The translations under genes and the position numbers were made by a program. The notes beneath the pieces were generated by a model. It saw only the letters and a program-made list of their open reading frames with translations, did no database searches and was not told the DNA's origin. Below, in pieces: positions 35,645 to 44,275 of a stretch of DNA of 64,000 nucleotides. The stretch's first letter is position 1; each line of letters starts with the position of its first letter. The stretch is from Pseudomonadota bacterium (GTDB lineage Bacteria; Desulfobacterota; Binatia; Binatales; Binataceae): NCBI GenBank assembly GCA_021324855.1, contig JAJPIG010000024.1:62001-126000 (forward strand), given 5' to 3'.

Positions 35645-36871
35645 ATGATTGACTTCGAATTTGAGCCGCAGGTCATTGAGCGTCTTAAGCTCTACCACAC
35701 GATTGCCGAGCAGATGATGCGACCCATCTCGCGCGAGTACGACGAACGCGAGCATGAGAAGCCTTGGCAGTTTTTCGAGACCATGTGGTCGGCGGCGGGT
35801 GCAGCGGCAGAATTTCAGCCCGGCGGAAGAGAGAAAAAAGAAGGCGCTGGCGTTGGCGCTCGCGCCCGAAATCTTTACACGATCGCGACTACTGAAGAGC
35901 TGACCTGGGGGGATGCGGGCCTGTTTCTTTCGATTCCGAACGCGGGATTGGGCGGCGCGGCGATCGCCGCCGCGGGAACGCCCGAACAAAAGCAGCGCTT
36001 TCTCGGACCGTTTCGCGGCGGCAAGCCCAAATGGGGGGCGATGGCGATAACCGAGCCGGGATGCGGTTCAGATTCGGCGGCGATCACCACGACCGCCGTT
36101 CGTGATGGCGATGAGTGGGTGATCAACGGGACGAAAATTTTCTGCACGTCCGGTCAGATGGCGGCGGAGAAGTCGGAAGGCTTCATCGTGGTATGGGCGA
36201 CGCTTGACAAAAGCGCCGGCCGCGCCGGGATCAAATCGTTTGTGGTCCCACACGGAACGCCCGGGATGACCGTCGTGCGGGTCGAGAACAAGCTTGGTAT
36301 CCGGGCCTCCGACACCGCAATGATCGTGTTCGATAACTGCCGCGTTCCTTTCGATCACATCCTGGGCTCGCCCGAGATCAACCGCGAGCGCGGCTTCAAA
36401 GATGTAATGGCAACCTTCGACGCGACGCGCCCGATCGTCGCGGCGATGGCGATCGGAGTAGGGCGCGCGGCGCTGGATTTCGTTCGCGATTTTCTCAACC
36501 AGCAGAAAATCGCAATTCGCTACGGTGCCGGGCTCTATAGGCTGACGGCGGCCGAGCGCGACTTCATTGAGATGGAAGTGCAGCTTAAGGCAGCTCGCCT
36601 GTTGACCTGGCGCGCAGCCTGGATGCTCGACGCGGGGCGTCAGAACAGTCTCGAAGCATCGATGGCCAAGGCCAAGGCGGGCCTCGCCGTTACACAAATC
36701 ACGCAGAAGGCAATCGAGCTTTTAGGACCGCTCGGCTATTCGCGTCGGATGTTGCTGGAGAAGTGGATGCGCGACGCGAAGATCAACGACATTTTCGAAG
36801 GCACGCAACAGATCAATCTGCTGATCGTCGCGCGACGGATTCTGGGCTATTCAAGCCGGGAACTGAGCTAA
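35645..36871 (+). CDS. Acyl-CoA dehydrogenase family protein, B
   Basis: The 408-residue flavoenzyme oxidises an acyl-CoA at the alpha-beta bond. It shows WGAMAITEPGCGSDSAAI (substrate/FAD loop), NGTKIFCTSGQMA, RPIVAAMAIGVGRAALDFVRDFL and the catalytic glutamate in NDIFEGTQQINLLIVARRILG. The start at 35645 is preferred (GGAG at about 35633); the frame is open upstream into the previous gene. Together with gene A it probably forms a two-subunit or two-step system, as many bacteria have paired ACAD genes. The physiological acyl-CoA is unknown. Confidence 0.92.
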   Translation: MIDFEFEPQVIERLKLYHTIAEQMMRPISREYDEREHEKPWQFFETMWSAAGAAAEFQPGGREKKEGAGVGARARNLYTIATTEELTWGDAGLFLSIPNAGLGGAAIAAAGTPEQKQRFLGPFRGGKPKWGAMAITEPGCGSDSAAITTTAVRDGDEWVINGTKIFCTSGQMAAEKSEGFIVVWATLDKSAGRAGIKSFVVPHGTPGMTVVRVENKLGIRASDTAMIVFDNCRVPFDHILGSPEINRERGFKDVMATFDATRPIVAAMAIGVGRAALDFVRDFLNQQKIAIRYGAGLYRLTAAERDFIEMEVQLKAARLLTWRAAWMLDAGRQNSLEASMAKAKAGLAVTQITQKAIELLGPLGYSRRMLLEKWMRDAKINDIFEGTQQINLLIVARRILGYSSRELS

Positions 36872-36883
36872 GCAGGCGGCTGC

Positions 36884-37618
36884 TTATTCGAACCACTTGT
36901 TGTGGTCGAAGCGGAAAATCTCGAGCGTCTGCATCACACGGATCTGCTTCGGCTTGGCGTGCTTCGCCTCGTCGATCGTCTTTCCTGAAAGCGAGTAGAC
37001 GTACTCATAATAGGAGAGCTCGCCGATCGCCACGCCGCTGTCAGACATCTTGGTGGTGCAGCTATTTATCGGGCCGTAACCGGTGTAGGTGCCGCTCTCC
37101 ATGCCGTGGTCCAGATGCCAGTTGATCTGCGACAGGCCCCAGCGTGTTCGCTCCTGGAGTTTGCGTTCCCAGTCCTGACAGAACGCCGGAAATTCTGCAG
37201 CCGCGATCTTGAAGCGACGCTCATGAAAAACGCGCAGCGGATCGAGCTTATTTACCACGGCGGCGACGTCGCCCTTTAATTCGCTCTTCCCCGGCGCAAG
37301 AGCCGCTGATTTAACGGCCGGGGCGGCGGGAACGGAGTTTAACGGCACTGAGCGCACTGCTGGCGCCTTCCCAGTGAGCGAAGCGTCGGAAGAGGGAGCT
37401 GGTAGCTTGTACGAGACAGGCGCGACGGAAGGGGATTGAGGAGCAGAGACCGCGTTGGGTACGGCAGCCGAACTGCCGCCAGTCGGCGATGATGGCGCGT
37501 CCATCGCTTTGTCCAAGAGAGATTCCGCGCGCACATTCGGCGCGAGAGCGAGGAGAACTGCGGCTACTGCCGCACACAGCATTCGTCTGCCCAGAACAGA
37601 AGCAGTCTTCACAGCCAT
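36884..37618 (-). CDS. Periplasmic protein of unknown function
   Basis: The 244-residue protein has a signal peptide (RRMLCAAVAAVLLALAPNVRA) and a long Ser/Pro/Ala-rich linker to about residue 115. A globular C-terminal domain follows, with FHERRFKIAAAEFPAFCQDWERKL, GLSQINWHLDHG, SGTYTGYGPINSCTTK, GELSYYEYVYSLSG and IRVMQTLEIFRFDHNKWFE. Two cysteines (FC, SC) could form a disulphide. GAGGAG precedes the start. I do not recognise the domain. It lies downstream of the OmpA-like gene with an intervening hairpin. Confidence 0.65.
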   Translation of the reverse strand: MAVKTASVLGRRMLCAAVAAVLLALAPNVRAESLLDKAMDAPSSPTGGSSAAVPNAVSAPQSPSVAPVSYKLPAPSSDASLTGKAPAVRSVPLNSVPAAPAVKSAALAPGKSELKGDVAAVVNKLDPLRVFHERRFKIAAAEFPAFCQDWERKLQERTRWGLSQINWHLDHGMESGTYTGYGPINSCTTKMSDSGVAIGELSYYEYVYSLSGKTIDEAKHAKPKQIRVMQTLEIFRFDHNKWFE

Positions 37619-37641
37619 CGGTCACTCTCCTCGAAGTGAGA

Positions 37642-37673
37642 GGCCACAACCCCCCGGATGGAGGGTTGTGGCC
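37642..37673. repeat. Perfect 11-bp inverted repeat
   Basis: ggccacaaccc (37642-37652) is the exact reverse complement of gggttgtggcc (37663-37673) with a 10-nt spacer. It sits between the OmpA-like gene and the next minus-strand gene. No T-run follows, so it may stabilise the upstream mRNA, attenuate, or act as a Rho-assisted hairpin. Confidence 0.6.
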
Positions 37674-37708
37674 ATCGAGCCAGACTCAACCGAACTTCGA
37701 CCGCTCAG

Positions 37709-38377
37709 TTACTGATTCGGCACCAGTTCGACGCGGCGGTTTTGCGCCCGGCCGGCGGCGGTGCGGTTCGACGCCACGAAATGCGTCTTCCCAAAGCCTC
37801 GCGGAATAAGGCGGTTCGCCGCGATGCCGTGATCTTCGAGATACTGCGCGACTGCATTAGCACGCCGCTCAGAGAGTTTCTGATTGTAGCGCACCGTGCC
37901 GATCGAATCGCAGTAGCCGTTGACCTGAACCGTCACGTTCGGGTTCTGCTTCAGCACGGAGACCGCTTCGTCAAGGATAGCCGCGTCTTCGGGCCGAATA
38001 TTGTACTTGTCGAAATCAAAGTGCACACCACGCAGAACAATCTTCTGCGGCGGAGGTGGAGGAGGTGGTGGAGGCGGCGGTGGTGGCGGCGGCGGTGGCG
38101 GCGGAGCCGGCGGCGGCGGCGCACTACGCGCACATCCGATCAACGCACCAAGCAATCCACCGGCGACTACGCCTACAGGAATGGCAATCGGCGCGCGATC
38201 GTGCATGTCAGCGGCGGATACGCCTGCACCAATACCGCCACCGACGAGAGCGCCAATACCTGCTCCGATCAGACAGCCTCGCTGCTGCTCCGGCGGCATT
38301 GAACATGCCGACGCGACAACCATCGAAAAGACGGCTGCCGCCCAGAGCCCCCAAAAACCTCTTCCTCTACCTGCCAT
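37709..38377 (-). CDS. OmpA-family lipoprotein with glycine-zipper and polyproline linker
   Basis: The 222-residue protein has a lipoprotein-type signal (FSMVVASACSMPPEQ), a glycine-zipper segment (LIGAGIGALVGGGIGAGVS and GVVAGGLLGALIGC), a polyproline linker of about 20 residues, and a C-terminal OmpA peptidoglycan-binding domain (VHFDFDKYNIRPEDAAILDE, VNGYCDSIGTVRYNQKLSERRANAV). OmpA domains anchor the outer membrane to peptidoglycan. AAGGAAGGT precedes the ATG. The proline tract is encoded by GGN-repeat DNA on the plus strand at about 38043-38127, prone to length change. Close to YiaD/Pal-type proteins. Confidence 0.9.
   Translation of the reverse strand: MAGRGRGFWGLWAAAVFSMVVASACSMPPEQQRGCLIGAGIGALVGGGIGAGVSAADMHDRAPIAIPVGVVAGGLLGALIGCARSAPPPPAPPPPPPPPPPPPPPPPPPPQKIVLRGVHFDFDKYNIRPEDAAILDEAVSVLKQNPNVTVQVNGYCDSIGTVRYNQKLSERRANAVAQYLEDHGIAANRLIPRGFGKTHFVASNRTAAGRAQNRRVELVPNQ
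38043..38127. repeat. GGN trinucleotide repeat encoding polyproline
   Basis: Plus-strand sequence is an almost uninterrupted GGN run (ggaggtggaggaggtggtgg and more), coding about 20 consecutive prolines plus flanking Ala-Pro in the OmpA-like protein on the minus strand. Such tracts can change length by replication slippage or recombination and can stall translation without EF-P. Confidence 0.8.
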
Positions 38378-39006
38378 AGACCTTCCTTACCCATCACCCC
38401 CGCTCATGGAGCGGCCGAAAGAAGCGCTTCGAGTGATGGTAGTTAGTGTGAGTGCCCGGCACAGCTATGGCCGGATGCTCCTAAGCTCCTCCCCGCACGG
38501 ACCCGGAAAAAAATGGTCCGAGCTCTTAAGCCGGAAACAGCTGGGCTGCCGTCAAATCCAACCGCGACTCGATCAATCAGCCCAAAACCGTGACGGAGTA
38601 TAGATAGCGTTTACAGGAAAATGCAACACCTTGGCCGAAGATTTTAACGATTTGTCGACGAAGGGCGGCCAGGGGCCCGTTTCGGAACCGTTCGTCCTAC
38701 CGGACACGAAAACGCGAACGCCGCGCCGGGAGGAGAGGGGCCGGCACGGCGTTAACGCGAGAGGAGATTTGAAGTCCAATTGCTTCAGCCGTTCATCTGG
38801 AAATACGCGCCTGGATTTTTTCGGTTACAGATTTTGCGGCTGCCCGTTTGCCGCTTTCAGTCCGCTTAGCGATGGCTTAACTTCGCTTCCGCTGCGCAGT
38901 GGGCGGCTTCTAGTCCCGTAGCTGCACGCCGCGACGCCTCCATCGTCTGCTCGATCGGTCGCGCGTTCGGAGCTTTGCGACCGGCCTGCTAGACTGATCC
39001 AAAATC
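38378..39006. other. Gene-free interval between the OmpA-like gene and uvrB
   Basis: About 630 bp separate the divergent starts of the OmpA-like gene and uvrB. I find only short frames (for example a 96-codon plus-strand frame at 38631-38921) with no recognisable protein character. A segment near 38771-38830 is locally AT-richer. I see no T-tailed hairpin, tRNA, known riboswitch core or consensus LexA box. It may contain promoters for both genes or an unknown small RNA. Confidence 0.5.
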
Positions 39007-41298
39007 ATGCTTTCATTGGCGCGGGGCAAAGAGGGCTTCTTTCGCCTGGTCTCCGGATATCAGCCACAGGGCGATCAGCCCGCGGCGATAGATGCACTCG
39101 CGCGCAACGTCGAAGCCGGCGTCGCTCACCAGGTGCTGCTCGGCGTGACCGGCTCGGGAAAAACTTTCACGATGGCGAACGTGATCGCGAAGGTGAACCG
39201 GCCGACGCTGGTGATCGCGCCCAACAAGACCCTCGCCGCGCAGCTCTACAACGAATTCAAAAGCCTTTTTCCCGAAAACGCGGTCCGCTATTTCGTTTCC
39301 TACTACGACTATTACCAGCCCGAAGCTTACGTACCCTCGACCGACACCTATATCGAGAAGGATGCGAGCATCAACGACGAGATCGATAAACTGCGTCATT
39401 CTGCAACCAAAGCGCTGCTCGAACGCAATGATGCGTTGATCGTCGCCTCGGTCTCGTGCATCTACGGCCTCGGCGAGCCGGAAGTCTATTTCGAGATGCT
39501 GGTGTTCGTCGAAGAGGGCCAGACCATCGAGCGCGATCGCGTGCTGCGCAAGCTGGTTGATATTCAGTACCAGCGCAACGAATACGATTTCCATCGCGGG
39601 ACGTTCCGTGTGCGCGGCGACACCATCGAGGTCTTCCCGGCCTACGAAGAGAGCCGCGCGGTGCGGATGGAATTTTTCGGCGATCAGATCGAAGCCCTCT
39701 ACGAGATCGACGCGCTGCGCGGGCAGGTGATTCGCAAGCTGCAGAGCGTCGCGATCTACCCCGCATCGCACTACGTCACCACTTCCGATCGGATGGAGGC
39801 CGCGGTCCGCAACATCAAGACCGAGCTCAGTGAGCGGCTCGATTTCTTCCGCTCGCAGAACCGCCTTCTCGAAGCCCAGCGCCTCGAGCAGCGGACGATG
39901 TACGATCTCGAGCTGCTCGCTGAGATGGGCTTCTGTCCGGGGATCGAGAATTATTCGCGCCATCTGACCGGCCGCGCTCCCGGCCAGCCCCCCCCGACGC
40001 TGCTCGATTACTTCCCCGACAATTACCTGGTCTTCATCGACGAGAGCCACGTCACGATCCCGCAGCTCGGCGGGATGTATCGCGGGGATCGTTCGCGCAA
40101 GGAGACGCTGGTCGAATTCGGTTTCCGGCTGCCGTCGGCGCTCGACAACCGCCCGCTCAATTTCGAGGAATGGGAATCGACGGTCAACCAGGCAATCTAT
40201 GTTTCGGCCACGCCCGGCGATTACGAGCTGCGAAAGTCGGGCGGGCTGGTGATCGAACAGCTCATTCGGCCGACCGGCCTCGTCGATCCGGAGATCGAAG
40301 TGCGCAAGGCCGGCACCCAGGTCGATGATCTGCTTGAAGAGATCCGCAAGCGCGTCGCCGCCAACGAGCGCGTGCTCGTCACCTGCCTCACGAAAAAGAT
40401 GGCCGAGGATCTGACCGACTACTACCAGGATCTCGGCGTGCGCGTCCGCTATCTTCATTCCGACATCGAAACCATCGAACGCGTCGAGATCATCCGCGCG
40501 CTCCGCAAGGGTGAATTCGACGTGCTGGTCGGGATCAACCTGCTCCGCGAAGGACTCGATCTGCCCGAGGTCTCGCTGGTCGCGATTCTCGACGCCGACA
40601 AGGAGGGTTATCTACGTTCGGCGCGCTCGCTGATTCAGACCATCGGTCGCGCGGCGCGCAACCTGAACGGGCGCGTGCTGATGTACGCCGATCAGACGAC
40701 CGACTCGATGAAGCGGGCGATCGAGGAGACCAATCGCCGCCGCGCCCGGCAGCTCGAATTCAATCGCGAGCACGGCATCACGCCCAAGACCATCGTCAAG
40801 GCCATCGATGCGTCCTTGGTCGAGATGTATTCGCCGGAATGGGCGGTGGTTCCGGAAGTCGCGGAGGCGCCGCGGGCACACAAAATCGACGATAACATCC
40901 CGCCGCACGAGCTTGCCGATCACATCAGCGGGTTGCGGCGCGAGATGATGGAAGCGGCGGAAAAACTTGATTACGAACGCGCGGCCGAGCTGCGCGACCG
41001 CATCAAACGGCTTGAACGCAAGGTCTTTGGGTTGGACGCCGAAGTATTCAGGGCTCCGCACCCGCCGCCGGGCAGCGCCGGCACGCGCGCCAGCGAACGC
41101 ACGCGCGGACGACTCGAGCGCCACAAGGTCAAGGACCTGGGCGACACCATTCCGATGGCGAAAAGCCGCGGCCGCAAGGGGGCCGGCGCCGCGACCGGTG
41201 CGGCCGCCGGCGCTGCCGGCTCATCGTCGCGCTCGCGTACGCCGGCAGCCTCCGGCCGTCAGGGACGATTAAAGCTGATTCCTGATCGCCCGGAGTGA
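39007..41298 (+). CDS. uvrB: Excinuclease ABC subunit B
   Basis: UvrB verifies damage and recruits UvrC in excision repair. The Walker A is [16 protein letters not shown], and [22 protein letters not shown] forms the start of the beta-hairpin region. Helicase motifs include [12 protein letters not shown] and [17 protein letters not shown]. The UvrC-binding UVR domain is [32 protein letters not shown]. Length is 763 against about 670 in E. coli, due to a C-terminal tail of roughly 90 Ala/Gly/Arg/Ser-rich residues. [20 protein letters not shown] segment stands out in it. It converges with the amidohydrolase operon, 11 bp from its end. Confidence 0.96.
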   Translation: MLSLARGKEGFFRLVSGYQPQGDQPAAIDALARNVEAGVAHQVLLGVTGSGKTFTMANVIAKVNRPTLVIAPNKTLAAQLYNEFKSLFPENAVRYFVSYYDYYQPEAYVPSTDTYIEKDASINDEIDKLRHSATKALLERNDALIVASVSCIYGLGEPEVYFEMLVFVEEGQTIERDRVLRKLVDIQYQRNEYDFHRGTFRVRGDTIEVFPAYEESRAVRMEFFGDQIEALYEIDALRGQVIRKLQSVAIYPASHYVTTSDRMEAAVRNIKTELSERLDFFRSQNRLLEAQRLEQRTMYDLELLAEMGFCPGIENYSRHLTGRAPGQPPPTLLDYFPDNYLVFIDESHVTIPQLGGMYRGDRSRKETLVEFGFRLPSALDNRPLNFEEWESTVNQAIYVSATPGDYELRKSGGLVIEQLIRPTGLVDPEIEVRKAGTQVDDLLEEIRKRVAANERVLVTCLTKKMAEDLTDYYQDLGVRVRYLHSDIETIERVEIIRALRKGEFDVLVGINLLREGLDLPEVSLVAILDADKEGYLRSARSLIQTIGRAARNLNGRVLMYADQTTDSMKRAIEETNRRRARQLEFNREHGITPKTIVKAIDASLVEMYSPEWAVVPEVAEAPRAHKIDDNIPPHELADHISGLRREMMEAAEKLDYERAAELRDRIKRLERKVFGLDAEVFRAPHPPPGSAGTRASERTRGRLERHKVKDLGDTIPMAKSRGRKGAGAATGAAAGAAGSSSRSRTPAASGRQGRLKLIPDRPE

Positions 41299-41309
41299 CG
41301 CGACCAGCC

Positions 41310-42245
41310 TTATTCCAGCCCCAGCAGGCGCGCGCCGTTTGTGTCGAGAATCTTCTTGACGTCGGCCGCCGGAAATCCTGCATCCTCAATGTAAGTCACG
41401 GATCGCAGGTAGTGTTCTTCCACTTGGAACGGATAATCGCTGCCGTAGACCAGACGGTCGGCGCCGAAGGCCGCGTATGCGCATCGGAGCGCCTCCAGCG
41501 AGCCGTGGCCGACGGTATCGTACCAGAGCCGCCTTGCTGTGGCGCTTGCCGGCTCCGCTTCGTCCTTAAGGAAGAGCATGGCGTGCTGATCGATGCGCGG
41601 CAGGACCATCGGCATCACGCCGCCGAAGTGAGGAACGATGATCTTGATTCTCGGATAGCGCACCGGAATCTGCCGCTGGATCAGTTGCATCGTGAACATC
41701 GTATCTTCGAATGGCGCGCCGACCGGCCATGTGAGGCCGTAGTCGCGCACCAGCGGCGAACAGAGCCCGAGACCGGCCGGATGGACGAACACCACCGCGG
41801 CGCGCCGATTGAGCTCCGCCCATAACGGCTCAAACTCGGGGTCGACGGCCGACCGCGTCTGCACCGAGGTTCCGATCGTCATGCCGACCATCTTGAGCCG
41901 ATCGAGCGCGCGCTCGAGCTCGCGCAGCGCGGCATCGACATGCGGCAGCGGTACGGCGGCGAAGGCGCGGAAGCGGCCGGGATGGCGGGCGACGAATTCG
42001 GCGTAGAGATCGTTGGCGGCCTGCGCGCCCTCGATCGCCTTGGCCTCGCTGTCGAAGTAGGGCTGTTGCGATGAGACCGACAGCACCTGCAAATCGACGC
42101 CCGCGCCGTCCATCATTTTGAACCGGGCCTCAAGCTCCTCCGCCGCGTCGCCGCCGAGCGGATAACGCGTGGTCTCACCGCCGAGGCGTTCCATCACGGC
42201 GCGGTAGGCGGCCGGATAGAGATGAGCGTGGACGTCAACGCGCAC
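41310..42245 (-). CDS. Amidohydrolase (ACMSD-like) 1
   Basis: The 311-residue (beta/alpha)8 amidohydrolase belongs to the Amidohydro_2 / aminocarboxymuconate-semialdehyde decarboxylase-like group, which includes nonoxidative decarboxylases. Metal ligands are the DVHAH motif near the start, His in VFVHPAGLG, His in IIVPHFGG, and Asp in VYGSDYPFQVE. It is the last gene of a minus-strand operon with two close paralogues and an SDR. The substrate is unknown; paralogous divergence suggests several related substrates. Confidence 0.88.
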   Translation of the reverse strand: MRVDVHAHLYPAAYRAVMERLGGETTRYPLGGDAAEELEARFKMMDGAGVDLQVLSVSSQQPYFDSEAKAIEGAQAANDLYAEFVARHPGRFRAFAAVPLPHVDAALRELERALDRLKMVGMTIGTSVQTRSAVDPEFEPLWAELNRRAAVVFVHPAGLGLCSPLVRDYGLTWPVGAPFEDTMFTMQLIQRQIPVRYPRIKIIVPHFGGVMPMVLPRIDQHAMLFLKDEAEPASATARRLWYDTVGHGSLEALRCAYAAFGADRLVYGSDYPFQVEEHYLRSVTYIEDAGFPAADVKKILDTNGARLLGLE

Positions 42246-42268
42246 GATCGCCTGCCTCTCGGGCCCTG

Positions 42269-43216
42269 CTAATGCTCAAAGCCCAGCAGCCGCGCAGCGG
42301 TGTGATCGAGAATATTGTCGATGTCAGCCTTCGGCAGGCCCGATTCCTTCACGTACTTCACCGAATTCAGGTACTCGGCGTGAAGCTGATACGGATAGTC
42401 GCTGCCATAAACCAGACGGTCGGCCCCGAGATGTGAAACTGCGCACTTAAGGCCCGCGGTGTTGTTCTGTGCGACCGTGTCATACCAGAGCCGCTTCATC
42501 GTGGCCGTCGGGGCCTCGCTGTTCTGCGCCGCGTACATCGGCTTGGTGGCGTCGAGGCGCGTGAAGAGTGACGGAATCGCGCCGCCGAGATGCGGCACGA
42601 TGATCTTAATCTTAGGGTAGCGCTGCGGAATTTGACGCCGGATCAGATGCAGCACGAACATCGTATCTTCGAACGGCGCGCCGCATACCCACGTAAGCTG
42701 AAATTCGGTCAGCAGCGGGGAACAAACGCCGACGCCGTAGGGATGGACGAACAGCGCGGTCGCGCGCCGGTTCATCTCGGCGTAGAGCGGCTCGAAGGCT
42801 TCCTCAGCCGCGGAGCGCTTGCCGATCGAGGTTCCGAACGTGACGCCGACCATCTTGAGCTGATCGAGCGCGCGCTCCATCTCCTTCATCGCGGCGTCGA
42901 CGTGCGGGAGCGGTAGCGCCGCGAAAGCGCTGAACCGCTTCGGATGGCGTGCGACCAGCTCGGCATAGAGGTCGTTTGCTTCGCGCGCCGCATCGACCGC
43001 GTCGGACTCGCGCTCGTAGTACGGCTGCGTCGATGACACCGACAGCGCCTGCATGTCGACGCCCGCGTCATCCATCATCTTGAGCCGCGCTTCGAGATCC
43101 GCCTTCTCATCGCTCGCGAGCGAGATTCTCCGCACGGCCGAGAGATCCGCGCCGAGCCGTTCCGAGCGTTTGATGTAGGCGTTGGGATAATAATGGGCGT
43201 GAACGTCGATTCGCAT
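42269..43216 (-). CDS. Amidohydrolase (ACMSD-like) 2
   Basis: The 315-residue protein is a close paralogue of its neighbours: MRIDVHAHYYPNAYIKRSERLG, DDAGVDMQALSVSSTQPYYERESDAVDAAREANDLYAELVARHP, LFVHPYGVGVCSPLLTEF, IIVPHLGGAIPSLF and VYGSDYPYQL. All expected metal-binding His and Asp residues are kept. It lies 24 bp after the first paralogue's stop. Loops around TKPMYAAQNSEAPTATMKRLWYDTVAQNN differ from the other copies and may set specificity. Confidence 0.88.
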   Translation of the reverse strand: MRIDVHAHYYPNAYIKRSERLGADLSAVRRISLASDEKADLEARLKMMDDAGVDMQALSVSSTQPYYERESDAVDAAREANDLYAELVARHPKRFSAFAALPLPHVDAAMKEMERALDQLKMVGVTFGTSIGKRSAAEEAFEPLYAEMNRRATALFVHPYGVGVCSPLLTEFQLTWVCGAPFEDTMFVLHLIRRQIPQRYPKIKIIVPHLGGAIPSLFTRLDATKPMYAAQNSEAPTATMKRLWYDTVAQNNTAGLKCAVSHLGADRLVYGSDYPYQLHAEYLNSVKYVKESGLPKADIDNILDHTAARLLGFEH

Positions 43217-43240
43217 TTGTGCCTCCCTGCCTGCGGCCTT

Positions 43241-44188
43241 TTATTTTTCGAGCCCGAGCAACCGGGCTGCATTATGATCGAGAATTTTTTCGGCGTCTCC
43301 CGCCGGCAGGCCCGCCTCGCGAATGTAATTCGCGGCGCGGAGATACGCGTCGCCGCGGTTCAACGGGAAATCGCTGCCGAAGACCAGCCGCTCCGCGCCG
43401 AACACTGCGTGAGCATAGCGCAAAATTTCCGGCCGCCCTGCGACTTGCGTGTCGTACCACATCCGTTTCACGGTCGCGGTCGCGCTTTCCTTATTGTCGG
43501 GTGCGAAAATGCGCATCGTGCGCTCGATCCGATCCAGCACCAGCGGCAGCGCGCCGCCGAAATGCGGCACGATGATCTTAAGCCTGGGATAGCGCTCCAG
43601 GATTCGCCGTTTGATCACGTGCGTTACGAAGGTGGTGTCCTCGAACGGCGCGCCGATCGACCAACTCAGCCCGTAATCCCGGATGAGCGGCGAGCAGACG
43701 CCGAGACCGACGGGATGAACGAAAATCACCGCGCCGCGCCGGTTCAGCTCGGCGTAGAACGGCTCGAACGCCTCGTCGACGGTCGAGCGGTTCATTACGG
43801 AAGTCCCCACGGTTACGCCCGCCATCCCGAGCGTGTCCATCGCGCGCGCAAGTTCTTTCAGCGCCGCGTCGAGGTGCGGCAGCGGCGTGACCGCGAAGGC
43901 TTTGAATCGTGTCGGATATCTCGCGACCAGCTCGGCGTAGAGATCGTTGGCCTCGCGCGCCGCATCGACCGCGTCGGACTCGCGCTCGTAGTACGGATAC
44001 ATCGAGGAGACCGACAGCACCTGCATCTCGACGCCGACCGCCTCCATGTTCGCAAGCCGCGCCTCGATTTCATGCGCAGTTCCGCCGCCAAGCATCGCGG
44101 GCGAGATGTATGAGATATCGCCGCCCATCCGGGCGAAGCGCTCGAACAATGGCGCCGGAAAGTAATGGGCGTGAACGTCGATTCTCAT
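43241..44188 (-). CDS. Amidohydrolase (ACMSD-like) 3
   Basis: The 315-residue third copy begins MRIDVHAHYFPAPLFERFARMG and shows ESDAVDAAREANDLYAELVARYP, IFVHPVGLGVCSPLIRDYGLSW, IIVPHFGGALPLVL and VFGSDFPLNRG. It is the first of the three amidohydrolases in the transcript, about 90 bp downstream of the SDR gene. Its metal centre is intact. The change from SDYP to SDFP and the different C-terminal loop separate it from the other two. Confidence 0.88.
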   Translation of the reverse strand: MRIDVHAHYFPAPLFERFARMGGDISYISPAMLGGGTAHEIEARLANMEAVGVEMQVLSVSSMYPYYERESDAVDAAREANDLYAELVARYPTRFKAFAVTPLPHLDAALKELARAMDTLGMAGVTVGTSVMNRSTVDEAFEPFYAELNRRGAVIFVHPVGLGVCSPLIRDYGLSWSIGAPFEDTTFVTHVIKRRILERYPRLKIIVPHFGGALPLVLDRIERTMRIFAPDNKESATATVKRMWYDTQVAGRPEILRYAHAVFGAERLVFGSDFPLNRGDAYLRAANYIREAGLPAGDAEKILDHNAARLLGLEK

Positions 44189-44275
44189 GGCTCCCCGCGG
44201 ACGATAGCGGCGCTGCGACGCGAATCTAGCCCCGACCTCGCAAATAGTACAGGCCGGCGATTTCGCGTCCTCCGC

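Noticed and set aside
38001-38603. Plus-strand glycine-repeat open frame
   Set aside because: It is the complement of the polyproline and OmpA coding sequence; a run of about 20 Gly with no start context is not a gene.
38631-38921. 96-codon plus-strand frame between the OmpA-like gene and uvrB
   Set aside because: It has no signal, motif or biased composition and no Shine-Dalgarno site I would trust; left as part of the gene-free interval.
39013-40458. 481-codon minus-strand frame inside uvrB
   Set aside because: It mirrors uvrB codons on the other strand, has no protein motif or Shine-Dalgarno site, and is a third-position GC artefact.
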